IMG/VR virus record: IMGVR_UViG_3300031963_006063 | Span: 1 to 30,024 of that record | Source: a virus | DNA length: 30,024 bases | Strand: one strand, 5' to 3' | In this document: positions 10,792 through 19,412 of the stretch, in pieces | Position numbering within the stretch: the stretch's first letter is position 1 | Layout of the letters: each line of letters opens with the position of its first letter | Made by a program: the position numbers and the translations under genes | The notes under the pieces: model-generated | What the model saw: the letters and a program-made list of their open reading frames with translations, nothing else | What the model was told of the DNA's origin: nothing | Databases searched by the model: none

Positions 10792-13700
10792 CGAGTAATG
10801 GCCTCCATCGCAGAGCGAATGTTGGTCGGGATGCGAGCCTGTCCCTTGGATTGAGCGCGAGAAATGACGTTTTTTACCTGATCCGCCTTCTTCTCAAGAT
10901 AATACCCCTGTAGTCTCGCGCGAATTCTCTCGTCGTTGATGCGGGACAAGTCTACCTGTTCTTCAGCGGGGCGCTGGCTGTTTTCATAGGCAAGCAAACG
11001 ACGCGCCATCGTCGGGTCGATTTGCCCGTATGTCTGATAGATCGGGTCCGTCGCGATCACCGACGCCAGCGCGTTGCGGATCGCGGTGCCGATCTGTTGT
11101 TCACGCACGGCATATTCGTCACCCGTCTCGGCCTTGGTCCGCTTCACGCGGCCCACGACCGCGCCCGTCCGCTCCAACTCCTTCCGCACAAAATCTTCCT
11201 GCGTCAGGTCGGCGCGGACCTGAGACGGGATGAACATAGAACCGGCCAGTCCAAACGGGCGCTGCGTGACCTTGCCGAGCGGATCGACCTTCACCGGCAG
11301 GGTTTGCGACAAGCCGGGGATACCAGCCAGCACTTGGTTCTTGATGCCCTCGGCAACCGTCGTCCCGCGCGTCTCGCGTGCGATTGGGTCAACGCCACTG
11401 GCAATCGAGCGTAGCATCCCGGAGCCGGGGACCATTGCGCCAATGGTACGCCCAGCCAGCCCAATCGCTGCGTCTGCGGCGTCTGGGGTGCCCGCCTTCT
11501 GGGCGACCTCAAACGCATCGCTCAGGCTGGCGACCATCGGCAACTCGGACACGGCGCGGACGGGAGCCGTGAGCGCGCCGAACGCGTATTCTCCCGGAGA
11601 GACGTTCACATCCTGATCCATGTTGTACATGGCCGCGCCAATCTGGAGCAGGTTCCCAAACGGGGAATACTTGGCAATCTGAATCCACGGCGACTTCTCG
11701 GTGAGCTTGATTGCGCCTTCCAGCTTGCCCTGCTCCTCCCACGCATCACGCTCGCGCTGATTCGACGGGAAGAACCCCGTCATTTTACCATCTTTGGCGA
11801 GGTGGTATCCCAGCGTCAGGCCAAGCGTCGATCCGGTCGTGATGCGGCCAAGAGCGTTCGCCAGTTCCCGCTGCTCGGCAGACTTTCCGCGATAGACGAC
11901 ATCGACCAGCCGACGCCCCTGCGAGAGAATCCCGAGCGGCGTGTATTCGTAAATGCGCTTGGCGATGTTGGCCGGGGTTCTGCGGAAGAGGAAGAGCAAG
12001 TCGCCCGCCCCCGGCACGATGTTCATCACATCTTTGATCTTTTCTGCCGCGCTGGCGAGCTTGCTGTTCTCTTGGAACGTGGCGATCTCCGCATCGCCCA
12101 TCGCGCGCATCGACATTTCATCGGTCGGCTTTGCGATCAACTGCTGTACGCGGTCTGCAAACGCTTGGCCCGTCTTGCCTTCAGCCTGCGCCAACACGCG
12201 CGCCTGCTCGTCGAGCGACCGAGAGATTGCGATGTTTTTGAACAGCTCGTCAGTCGCGCCCATCGTGCGACGGACTGCACCGACGTACCAGTTCAGCGCC
12301 TTGTTGTCGAACTTGACCTCGCGCATGTTGTCGAGAACGGCGGCGTTCATGGGGCGTTCCCCGCGCATCACCCGCATAAACTCCTTTGCCCCATTTTCTG
12401 CGCCACGCAAACTGGCGTCGGCAACGGCCTTTGGGTTCAGTGCCGATGCCGACTTGGAACTAACGCCAGTGAATGGCATGAGCAGCCGGTCAAAGACAAA
12501 GGCCGGGTATTCCTTCCCCTGCTCAAGCCCAGCCGACACGAGGTTGCCGCCAAAGTTACTCAACTGCGACTTGAACGAAGTCAAGACGTTTGTCTTGATT
12601 AGCGTTAAAAACTTCTCGCGCATCGAGAACTTCGTCAGGTCGTTGGCGAGTTTGTTCAACTCGCCAAAGTCCTTCATGTCCGCCGCCTTGATGATGGCGG
12701 CACGCTCTTCTTCCGTCAGCGGACGCTGGGCCAACCGCTGGGCGCGCGCCATCCACGTAATGGGATCAGCCGTGCGGAGCGCCGTCGCTCGCAACGCTGA
12801 CAGGTTGCGGCCCGTTTCTGTGCGCTGTGTGGTGAACGTGCCAAACAGCGCGTTGCGCTCCTTGTTCAACTCGGCAAGGCGCAGTTGAGCTTTGGCGATT
12901 TCGTCAGGAGAGGCTGTAGCCGAGTTGAGAATCTTGAAGTACGCCTCTTCCTCGGCCAGCACATCGTTGATCGCCGTCCGCACGTGCAAGAGGTCATAGC
13001 GACCCAGCGTCTCGCCGTTCTTGGCGCGTGTCACCAGTTCTGACGGATCAACCCCCAACTCCGACGCCACCTTCTTCTGCACATCCCTGAGCGACTCCGA
13101 CTCAATCAGATCGCCCACCTTCTTGCCGGGGTACAGCCCCGATTGCTTGTGCTCCACCGTCACACGTAGTGGCGTCTCAAACTCCGACACGAACTGACTG
13201 GCTGTGCGCTTGAGGCGCTCTTGCACCAGTGGATCGTCGCTGAACTTCTCCCAGTTTGCGTAGCCGGTGATCTCCTGCGGCTGCATCAACGGCTGCTCGC
13301 GGCGTGCGGCGGGCGGCATGGTGGACCCAGTTCGCGCGGTCGTCTGCGTTGCGTCGTCCAGCCCCAGCGTCAGCTGATCGGCCTCGCTCACCGGGGCGAC
13401 ACTGCGCGGCACTGTAGACTCAGCAACGTCAGTGGCAACGCCGGAAGCCGGTGGTGTGGTTGGAGCCGGGACCGCCTCCGTTCGACGCAGTGCCCCGAGC
13501 GCCTTTGATCCACCAGAGAGTAGCGCCTCCGTGCCCTTCGCAAGGCCGACAGAGGTCAAGGCGCGTCCAATCGGAGACGTTGATGCCGCCTCAAGCGTCC
13601 GCTGCACCGTTGGGAATCCGGCCTTCCCGGCCAGCTTGCCAACCATCGCCGCTTCGGATTCTTCGGGGCGTGCGCCAACCGCTTCCGCCGTGCCGAGCAG

Positions 13701-14108
13701 TATGGGAGCCAGCGCCCCGCCGGAATAGCCCGCCGCTGCATATTTCCCCAGCGTGGCGGGGATCATTCCCACCGATTCGCTGAGTTCATACGTCGGGACA
13801 AGGCGCGCGTCTTTAGGGCGCGTCAAGGCTTTGCCGGTCTGCTCAATGTCGCGGAACATGCGCGACACGGGATTCTCTTCCCCGAGCGTCGGAACACGGC
13901 TCAAAGAGCCAAGTGTCGAAGACACCGCCGTATTGACCGCTGAGAGCGCACCTAGCGCCGACGCGCCAATGCCCTCCGCAATGCCAACTGATGACGGAGA
14001 CGCTACCCGCAAGTCGTCAAAAACGCCCGACGACTTGCGAGAGCGCAAGTCGTCAAAAACGCCAGAGGATCGGCGTGGCTTGAGGTCGTCAAAAATCCCA
14101 GATGCCAC
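10788..14108 (-). CDS. Giant internal virion / DNA-ejection-type protein
   Basis: This 1106-residue protein is the largest in the window and occupies the place of the large internal core proteins of T7-like phages. The N-terminus has three 12-residue repeats with SG(I/V)FDDL at 3-9, 15-21 and 27-33. Glycine/alanine-rich, weakly hydrophobic stretches follow (about 40-200), as in proteins that insert into membranes on ejection. A long helical middle leads to a C-terminal part with FRRTPANIAKRIYEYTPLGI, a pattern like the LPD38 region of large polyvalent phage proteins. No lytic transglycosylase or peptidase motif was seen. The start is GTG at 14108, right after the upstream TAA, with GGGAGG five nt before it. 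Confidence 0.75.
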   Translation of the reverse strand: MASGIFDDLKPRRSSGVFDDLRSRKSSGVFDDLRVASPSSVGIAEGIGASALGALSAVNTAVSSTLGSLSRVPTLGEENPVSRMFRDIEQTGKALTRPKDARLVPTYELSESVGMIPATLGKYAAAGYSGGALAPILLGTAEAVGARPEESEAAMVGKLAGKAGFPTVQRTLEAASTSPIGRALTSVGLAKGTEALLSGGSKALGALRRTEAVPAPTTPPASGVATDVAESTVPRSVAPVSEADQLTLGLDDATQTTARTGSTMPPAARREQPLMQPQEITGYANWEKFSDDPLVQERLKRTASQFVSEFETPLRVTVEHKQSGLYPGKKVGDLIESESLRDVQKKVASELGVDPSELVTRAKNGETLGRYDLLHVRTAINDVLAEEEAYFKILNSATASPDEIAKAQLRLAELNKERNALFGTFTTQRTETGRNLSALRATALRTADPITWMARAQRLAQRPLTEEERAAIIKAADMKDFGELNKLANDLTKFSMREKFLTLIKTNVLTSFKSQLSNFGGNLVSAGLEQGKEYPAFVFDRLLMPFTGVSSKSASALNPKAVADASLRGAENGAKEFMRVMRGERPMNAAVLDNMREVKFDNKALNWYVGAVRRTMGATDELFKNIAISRSLDEQARVLAQAEGKTGQAFADRVQQLIAKPTDEMSMRAMGDAEIATFQENSKLASAAEKIKDVMNIVPGAGDLLFLFRRTPANIAKRIYEYTPLGILSQGRRLVDVVYRGKSAEQRELANALGRITTGSTLGLTLGYHLAKDGKMTGFFPSNQRERDAWEEQGKLEGAIKLTEKSPWIQIAKYSPFGNLLQIGAAMYNMDQDVNVSPGEYAFGALTAPVRAVSELPMVASLSDAFEVAQKAGTPDAADAAIGLAGRTIGAMVPGSGMLRSIASGVDPIARETRGTTVAEGIKNQVLAGIPGLSQTLPVKVDPLGKVTQRPFGLAGSMFIPSQVRADLTQEDFVRKELERTGAVVGRVKRTKAETGDEYAVREQQIGTAIRNALASVIATDPIYQTYGQIDPTMARRLLAYENSQRPAEEQVDLSRINDERIRARLQGYYLEKKADQVKNVISRAQSKGQARIPTNIRSAMEAITR
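14008..14090 (-). repeat. Three 36-nt repeats with embedded hairpin
   Basis: GTCGTCAAAAA recurs at 14013, 14049 and 14085, exactly 36 nt apart. Two copies share 20 identical bases (CGCAAGTCGTCAAAAACGCC at 14008-14027 and 14044-14063). A perfect 11-bp inverted repeat, GACGACTTGCG (14029-14039) and CGCAAGTCGTC (14044-14054), has only four bases between its arms. Confidence 0.9.
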
Positions 14109-15236
14109 TTAGCCTCCCGGCCACTTGGTCTTGGTGACGTTCTCGTACCGCTGGATGACCGCCTCGCGAGGCGCAGTCCCTTCCTTAATGAGGTCCAGCG
14201 CCTCTTGATACAATGCCTGAGCTGATGTGGGTGCCGTTGCCGCATTTCCGGGGATCGCAGCGCCCAAGCCAATCTGCCGCAGCAACTCGTCAGATGACGA
14301 TGTCTTCGGCGCGGTCTTTGCCGTCTCCTGCGACTTGCGGTACATCCCCAGCATGATCTCCTGCGGCGGCTTATTGGCGTTAGCCTTTGAGCCTCGCAGT
14401 CGCATAAACTCTGCAGACTTCTCGGCGCGCTCCTTGGGATCAGACATGCTTTCGTTCCACCACGCTTCAGCCTTGTCAAGCTCGCCTTGGTATTCACGAT
14501 TTGCCTGAGCCACCTGAGCGCGCGATGCAGCGGCTGACGCATACGACTGTGCGATTGCCGCCTCAGCCTTACGCTTTTCGATGGGCGACATGGCGTCAAT
14601 GCCCAACAGGTCTGACGAAATACCAGACAAAAGCTGCTTGGCCTTGTTGATGTCGTTGCCGACAAACGGGGCCAACTCCTTGGCACGCTGATTCAGCGCC
14701 TCGTCTTTCAGACGCTGCTCCAGCTTGAAGGTGCTTTCCTTCTCTTCCAGTTCAGCCTCTCTGGCCCGCTTTGCCACCACATCTTGCGGCACCAAGCCAA
14801 ACCGTATCCCGCCTACCGTGACGCCCTTGGCGGGGGGAGTTGCAGGGCGGGCTGGCGGCTGGGCAGGGGCGGCGTTAAGCGCCGTGCGGATCGGGGTATC
14901 CAGCGTTCCCGTGGGACGCTCCGACGCCCCCATGCTTTGCTGCGTGGCACTAGCCAGCGCCTTCCCCATCACGCTCGGTGAGAGGGAAGACGCCGGGAGC
15001 GTCGGCTGTGGCATCGAGAACGTCCCGGCCTGAGCGGGAGCTTCCTCTTCTGGGAGCACGGAAATCCCGCCACCCGCTGCCCGATACATGTTCAGGGTGT
15101 TGATGGCATTCATCTCTTCCTGCTGCGCTTCCCGCTTCAGGCGCTCTTCGCGGTCGATCATGCCGCGCCCGTAGCTGGCCATGCCAGCGCCAACGCCACC
15201 CAAGGCCAACCGCAGTGCGTTCATAAATGGTGCCAT
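14109..15236 (-). CDS. Internal virion / ejection-type protein
   Basis: This 375-residue protein starts MAPFMNALRLALGGVGAGMA, a short Gly/Ala-rich helix like those at the N-terminus of ejection proteins, then a charged coiled coil (IDREERLKREAQQEEMNAIN). A Pro/Ala/Thr-rich middle (about 60-135) looks flexible. Residues about 150-290 are helical (AKRAREAELEEKESTFKLEQ; IEKRKAEAAIAQSYASAAAS). No enzyme motif is seen. It probably packs in the capsid core with its neighbours and leaves with the DNA. ATG 15236 follows GAGG at 8 nt; ATG 15224 is a weaker alternative. It lies 9 nt after the 716-aa gene and abuts the giant protein. Confidence 0.65.
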   Translation of the reverse strand: MAPFMNALRLALGGVGAGMASYGRGMIDREERLKREAQQEEMNAINTLNMYRAAGGGISVLPEEEAPAQAGTFSMPQPTLPASSLSPSVMGKALASATQQSMGASERPTGTLDTPIRTALNAAPAQPPARPATPPAKGVTVGGIRFGLVPQDVVAKRAREAELEEKESTFKLEQRLKDEALNQRAKELAPFVGNDINKAKQLLSGISSDLLGIDAMSPIEKRKAEAAIAQSYASAAASRAQVAQANREYQGELDKAEAWWNESMSDPKERAEKSAEFMRLRGSKANANKPPQEIMLGMYRKSQETAKTAPKTSSSDELLRQIGLGAAIPGNAATAPTSAQALYQEALDLIKEGTAPREAVIQRYENVTKTKWPGG

Positions 15237-15245
15237 GATCGATCC

Positions 15246-17396
15246 TCAGAATCCGTCTGATGCACTGGTGGACCCAGTCACCCCGCCGCTTGTGCCAAAC
15301 AACGCACGGATCTCAGGCGGGAGACTGCGGATAAACGCATCGCGATCCTTCTGCTTCATCGGAGCCAGTGTCGCCGCCAGCTGCGTGAGGAACGCATTCC
15401 GCGCCTGTTGCTGCGATGCCGTGAACTGCTGTCCCGCAATCGTCCGCACCGGCTGTCCGCTGGCGTCCAGCACCGGCTTGCCGTCCGCTCCATACAGAAT
15501 ACCCGTCGCTTCCGTCATGCCCAAGCGTTCCCGAAGCGCACGGTCCAACTGCGCCTGTGCCGACTGCGCCTCGCGATTTAGACGGTTCTGCTCCACGGCG
15601 CTCGTTGCCATCGGCTTCCCGTTGGCATCCAGCTTCGGGACCACCTTCCCCGTCGCGTCCACCGTGTACTGCTGCCCCGTCGTTTCCGACATGGCAATCG
15701 CTTCTCGGAGCAGCCGATCCTTGTCGGCAGACGCCTGTGCCCGCTCAAACTGGGACTGGTTCTGCTCTCGACTCAGACGCGACTGTTCGGCGGCGTTCGT
15801 TTCAATCTGGTTGCCATTCCGGTCCAGCTTCGGAACGACCTTCCCTTCGGCATCCACGACATACTGACGACCCGTCGTCTCCGACAACTGGATCGCTTCG
15901 CGAAGCGCCCGCTCCTTTGCGTTCTGTGATGCCTGAAACGCCTGTTCGCTGGACTGCAGCGCCGTGCGCTGCTCGCGATCCAACCTGCTCTCCCCCGCCT
16001 GAAACGTCTGCTGCTGCTGCTGCAGCCGCTCCCGTGCGGCCAACTCGTTCGCTGCCACCCGCTCCCGGCTGGACATCTCGGCGTACCCCAGCGCCAACTG
16101 GCCCGACTGATACTCCTTCGTCGCCATGTCTCGCGCCGACTGCAGATCCAACTCGCGTCCCTTGAGACGTTCGTTCTGCGCCAGTTCTGCCGCACGGGCT
16201 TCGATGTCGGCTTTCGCCTTGGACGACTCGACGTTCGCCCGGAAGACGCCCAGTTCCTGTTCGCCCACCGTGCCCAGCGTCTGGCCCAGCTGCTGCACCA
16301 AGAACTGCTGGCGCTGCTGCTCCCGCGCCATCGCCTCCTTGAGCAGATCCGCCTCCATCGTGGCCTGTGCGCGAGCGAACTGGCCCGCGATGTCGCCCAT
16401 GCGCCCTGCTGCGATTGAGGACGCGGCAATGCCACGCCGTGCCATCTCTTCGTCCAGCGCCATCTGGCTGGCCTGACGCTCGGCTTCCAAGTTCGCCATC
16501 GCGGCTTCCCGCTGCGCGGCAAAGGCCGGATCGTCATAGACCGACCCTTCCTCTTCCATGCCCGTCAGGCGGGACAGGAGACGGCTGGTGAGGGCCTGAG
16601 TCGTCGTGCCCTGCTGGAACGCCTGACCCAAGGCAAACGGTGCGGCAGCAGAGGGTGCGCCGTACCCCATTGCTGGGGCAGCGCCCATCCCGCCCATGCC
16701 GCCGTCGCCCATGTCCTCGTAGCCCATGTCGCCAAAGGCCATCCCACCTTCGTCCATGCCACCGCCTTCCACGCCCTCGCCCACCCCGGCAAAAGCGCCC
16801 TGCATCCCTTCAAAGCCACCCTGTGCGAAGAGGGCTTGCAGGGACGCCATCATGTCGGGCGAGACTTGCCCGCCAGCGGCAGGGGCGGATGTCGCACCAC
16901 CCAGCGCCTGAGAAACCTGCGACGGCAGGTTGCCACCGCTCGGCTCATACCACGGGTTCTCGACCACCTCATCACGACCAACGCCCCGGATGTACTGGTA
17001 CTGCTCGACCCCCGCAGGGCGAAGCCATGAGGTGACTTGCTTGTTGCCTCCATATGTCACCCACGGGGTGGGCGTAGCCCCGGCAGGGACTTCGGGGCGG
17101 CTCATGTCAATAAAGTTCTTGCCAGCCTCTAGCTTGACATTGCTAGGGGCAACCTTTGCCGTCATGAACGCATCGGGCGCAACCTCTCGCGGCGGGGGAG
17201 CCGGTCGCGCCTGTCCCTGCTGCTGCATCTGGGCGAACGTCTGCGTCTGCTGCCCGCCCATCTGGCGAGCCGCAGGACGAGGCTGGGCTGGCCGCTGCCG
17301 TGGGGCGGCTCCACCCACCCCGCCGCCCGCGTTCCCCCCGAACAGTTGCGTCTGGGGGCTAGGGAGAACGCCAAGCGCCGTGTTGTATGTGGCCAT
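15246..17396 (-). CDS. Large coiled-coil internal virion protein with 60-aa repeats
   Basis: This 716-residue protein has a Gly/Gln/Pro-rich N-terminus (1-70), a globular part (about 75-165), a Met/Gly pentad segment (about 210-245), and a long Ala/Gln/Glu coiled-coil region (about 285-490; for example MANLEAERQASQMALDEEMA). Three tandem repeats of about 40-65 residues follow (about 496-656), each with a helix, a (S/T)E(T/A)TG turn, a DA.GK.V segment and a D.(N/S)G..(I/M/V) segment. A C-terminal helix ends with SLPPEIRALFG. The composition is typical of phage internal or ejection proteins. The ATG overlaps the previous stop as TAATG. Function by analogy only. Confidence 0.7.
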   Translation of the reverse strand: MATYNTALGVLPSPQTQLFGGNAGGGVGGAAPRQRPAQPRPAARQMGGQQTQTFAQMQQQGQARPAPPPREVAPDAFMTAKVAPSNVKLEAGKNFIDMSRPEVPAGATPTPWVTYGGNKQVTSWLRPAGVEQYQYIRGVGRDEVVENPWYEPSGGNLPSQVSQALGGATSAPAAGGQVSPDMMASLQALFAQGGFEGMQGAFAGVGEGVEGGGMDEGGMAFGDMGYEDMGDGGMGGMGAAPAMGYGAPSAAAPFALGQAFQQGTTTQALTSRLLSRLTGMEEEGSVYDDPAFAAQREAAMANLEAERQASQMALDEEMARRGIAASSIAAGRMGDIAGQFARAQATMEADLLKEAMAREQQRQQFLVQQLGQTLGTVGEQELGVFRANVESSKAKADIEARAAELAQNERLKGRELDLQSARDMATKEYQSGQLALGYAEMSSRERVAANELAARERLQQQQQTFQAGESRLDREQRTALQSSEQAFQASQNAKERALREAIQLSETTGRQYVVDAEGKVVPKLDRNGNQIETNAAEQSRLSREQNQSQFERAQASADKDRLLREAIAMSETTGQQYTVDATGKVVPKLDANGKPMATSAVEQNRLNREAQSAQAQLDRALRERLGMTEATGILYGADGKPVLDASGQPVRTIAGQQFTASQQQARNAFLTQLAATLAPMKQKDRDAFIRSLPPEIRALFGTSGGVTGSTSASDGF
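15429..15911 (-). repeat. Three tandem ~60-aa protein repeats (coding)
   Basis: Approximate copies start near 15911, 15715 and 15540. Shared protein features are REAI.(L/M)SETTG.QY.VDA.GKVVPKLD in the first two (given here as a pattern) and a shorter, more diverged RERLGMTEATGILYGADGK in the third. Limits are estimated by eye. Confidence 0.75.
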
Positions 17397-18322
17397 TACC
17401 GGCCTCCCAGCCCAGTGTACTGCCCACCATAAGGCGCGTTAAATCCCGCCAAGATGCTGGGTGCAAACATCGCCATCAGTCGGGCGCGAGCTTCCGCTTC
17501 CTGCTGGGCGCGTTCCATCTGCTCCCGCTCCAGCGCCAACTGCCCCTGACTGCCAGCAAGCCCAGCCGCTGCCTGTGCGCCCTGCCCAATCGCCATCATC
17601 CCTTCCTTCGACTTCCACCACGGAGTCGAGGACGGCGGGGCCGCATTGGGCGCAGAAGTCGGCGCAGCAAATCGGCCCATCGGCTGATTGGGCTGGTTGG
17701 TGATCATCGCGGACGGATCCACGCGAGTCCCGCCATACGTCCCGCTGCCTACCTGAGACAGCGAGGGCGTCATGTTCGTCATGGTTGGCTGAGGAGGCGC
17801 TATGCGGTTAGGAACCGATGCGGCCACCTGTCGTGCTGCCGTGGGGTTCGCCGTAGACACGCCCCGACCCAAGCGCATGGCCGCAGACGGCCCCTGCGCT
17901 GCGCTATCAGCCAGATAACTGGTCGCGTCAAACCCGCCAGTGCCGCCGGACATTCCATCAAAGACTGAACGCTGCAGGTTGATGTCTGGAATATCCAGCC
18001 CAGCAAAGTCGCCACCGCCAACCGCGCTGATCTTGTCGCCCAAGGCGTTGACCTTCCGGGCGGTGAGGAGGTTCTTGATGCCCCCCTTGAGCGCCTGACC
18101 CGTCTGGCCCGCCATGTACCCCGACGCGCCACCCTTGAGGCCCTCGACAAGGTCAAAGCCAATCCCAGACTGCCCCGGACGATCCAGCCCGCGCATGGCC
18201 GCGCCAACCGCCGCGCCAGCCAACGGACCCCCGATAGCGCCAGCCGCCATAGGAGCCAGCGCCTGCAGCACACCCTTGTTCCGGTCGTACAGACCCGCCA
18301 GCCCACCACGCTTCCGTGCCAT
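17396..18322 (-). CDS. Gly/Ala-rich internal virion-type protein
   Basis: This 308-residue protein starts MARKRGGLAGLYDRNKGVLQ and then has Gly/Ala-rich, membrane-active-looking stretches (ALAPMAAGAIGGPLAGAAVG; GGASGYMAGQTGQALKGGI). The middle is Ser/Thr/Pro-rich and probably flexible. A coiled coil near the end (LALEREQMERAQQEAEARAR) is followed by MAMFAPSILAGF and a Gly-rich tail. It is likely the first of four ejection/internal proteins (308, 716, 375, 1106 aa), like P22 gp7/gp20/gp16 or T7 gp14/gp15/gp16 in position and make-up. That link is by context, not by identified homology. A GGGAGG lies about 10 nt before the ATG. Confidence 0.65.
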   Translation of the reverse strand: MARKRGGLAGLYDRNKGVLQALAPMAAGAIGGPLAGAAVGAAMRGLDRPGQSGIGFDLVEGLKGGASGYMAGQTGQALKGGIKNLLTARKVNALGDKISAVGGGDFAGLDIPDINLQRSVFDGMSGGTGGFDATSYLADSAAQGPSAAMRLGRGVSTANPTAARQVAASVPNRIAPPQPTMTNMTPSLSQVGSGTYGGTRVDPSAMITNQPNQPMGRFAAPTSAPNAAPPSSTPWWKSKEGMMAIGQGAQAAAGLAGSQGQLALEREQMERAQQEAEARARLMAMFAPSILAGFNAPYGGQYTGLGGR

Positions 18323-18324
18323 CG

Positions 18325-18507
18325 TTACTTCCTCCCTGTGCGCTTGAGCGCGACCTTGGGCTTCGCCCGTTCTGGTAGTGCAGTATAGGACTTCTTCGGG
18401 GTGGACTCAATGAACTCTTTGGCAACCGCCTTGGAGATCCCCGTCTTCCCCGTCCCGCCAGCCGCAGCGTACATGGCCCGCTGCTGGGCCTTGCTCTTGA
18501 TCGGCAT
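18325..18507 (-). CDS. Small Lys-rich protein, DUF3008-like
   Basis: This 60-residue basic protein starts MPIKSKAQQRAMYAAAGG and has KAVAKEFIESTPKKSYTALP in the middle. The opening MP.KSK.QQ.(A/F)M.AA and the later KEF..(S/T)..K..LP match the pattern of DUF3008-type small phage and bacterial proteins, whose function is unknown. It may bind nucleic acid or be packaged. The ATG overlaps the stop of the next small Lys-rich gene as TGATG (18505-18509). Confidence 0.65.
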   Translation of the reverse strand: MPIKSKAQQRAMYAAAGGTGKTGISKAVAKEFIESTPKKSYTALPERAKPKVALKRTGRK

Positions 18508-18683
18508 CAGTCGTTCCCCTTGGCCTGTCGAGCCACGGCGGCATTGTCCACCAGATTCGGATACGGTCGTCCCGCCGCCTTGGCCTTGGCCTTCGCTGCC
18601 GCCTTCTGCTTGGGCGACAGCGTGGTGGGCTTCGCGTCCTTCGGGGCGTCCTTGCGCCAAAAGGCGATCTTCTTCTTGGGCAT
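18507..18683 (-). CDS. Small Lys/Ala-rich protein
   Basis: This 58-residue protein starts MPKKKIAFWRKDAPKDAKPT and has an Ala/Lys helix (SPKQKAAAKAKAKAAGRPYP) that resembles histone-tail or DNA-condensing peptides. It ends with VDNAAVARQAKGND. It lies two nt after the second fibre gene and overlaps the following Lys-rich gene by one base. Being among virion genes, it could be a packaged DNA-binding protein, but it may equally be a small structural part. Longer in-frame starts run into the fibre gene and are rejected. Confidence 0.65.
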   Translation of the reverse strand: MPKKKIAFWRKDAPKDAKPTTLSPKQKAAAKAKAKAAGRPYPNLVDNAAVARQAKGND

Positions 18684-18685
18684 TG

Positions 18686-19405
18686 TCAGATCCGGTTGAT
18701 CGTCGCAATCACGGACGGGACACGGGGAACGCTCCCCGCCGCCGGGATCGTCTCCAGCGACACCAGCGTACTGGGCGACTGCCAGTACAACTGGACGTAG
18801 TCGTTCGCTGCCATCGGGACGAAGATGTTCCACATCGCCAGCATGTGCCCGTCCCCAGACCCGTGCTTCTTGGGCAGGGTGATCTGCCCTGCACTATCTG
18901 GGATGTTCGTCCCGTTCTTCTTCCACCAGAAGTAGATGTTGTGTTCAGCCGAGTCCGTGTTCTTGACCTGAGCGCTGAACATGATGTTGTAGTCGCCCGC
19001 ATACGTCACGCGGATTTGCGACCCACTGATCAGTGCGGTGCCACGGGTCGTCCCGGTGCTGTTCAGCGTCACCAACTGCTGCGTGTTGATCGTCGCGGTG
19101 GGCTGGTCCGTCGTGTCGTAGAAGTCTCCGTACCAGTGCGCCCATGCCGACAACACCCACGACCCGGACACCATGCTGTAGGTGTCCCCGGTGTCCGTGG
19201 CGTAGTACGTCGAGCCATCCGCACTGGTGACGGGTCGTGACGCCAACGTGCCAGACTGCACATGAACACTCGCATCCGCATCATGCGCGTTAAACTGCTC
19301 GCGCAACGTGTTGTCATTGCCGCGCACATCATTCGCGTTCACTGGCGCAGGGCCGGGGAACGGACTGACGAACGGTCGGACTTGATGCGAAGAGACGGAG
19401 GCCAT
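18686..19405 (-). CDS. Fibre-type protein with C1q-like head
   Basis: This 239-residue protein starts MASVSSHQVRPFVSPFPG. Residues about 22-85 repeat the module found in the next fibre (ANDVRGNDNTLREQFNAHDA, then HVQSGTLASRP, then TDTG). From about residue 90 it has an all-beta domain like a C1q/TNF-type trimer head (NTQQLVTLNS; AGDYNIMFSAQVKNTDSAEH; IYFWWKKNGTNIP; MAANDYVQLYWQS; ending PSVIATINRI). I recognise this type from phage tail-fibre or head-surface proteins; it often mediates trimerisation or glycan binding. No Shine-Dalgarno is seen before the ATG, so translation is probably coupled to the upstream fibre gene seven nt away. Confidence 0.7.
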   Translation of the reverse strand: MASVSSHQVRPFVSPFPGPAPVNANDVRGNDNTLREQFNAHDADASVHVQSGTLASRPVTSADGSTYYATDTGDTYSMVSGSWVLSAWAHWYGDFYDTTDQPTATINTQQLVTLNSTGTTRGTALISGSQIRVTYAGDYNIMFSAQVKNTDSAEHNIYFWWKKNGTNIPDSAGQITLPKKHGSGDGHMLAMWNIFVPMAANDYVQLYWQSPSTLVSLETIPAAGSVPRVPSVIATINRI

Positions 19406-19412
19406 GTGCTAG

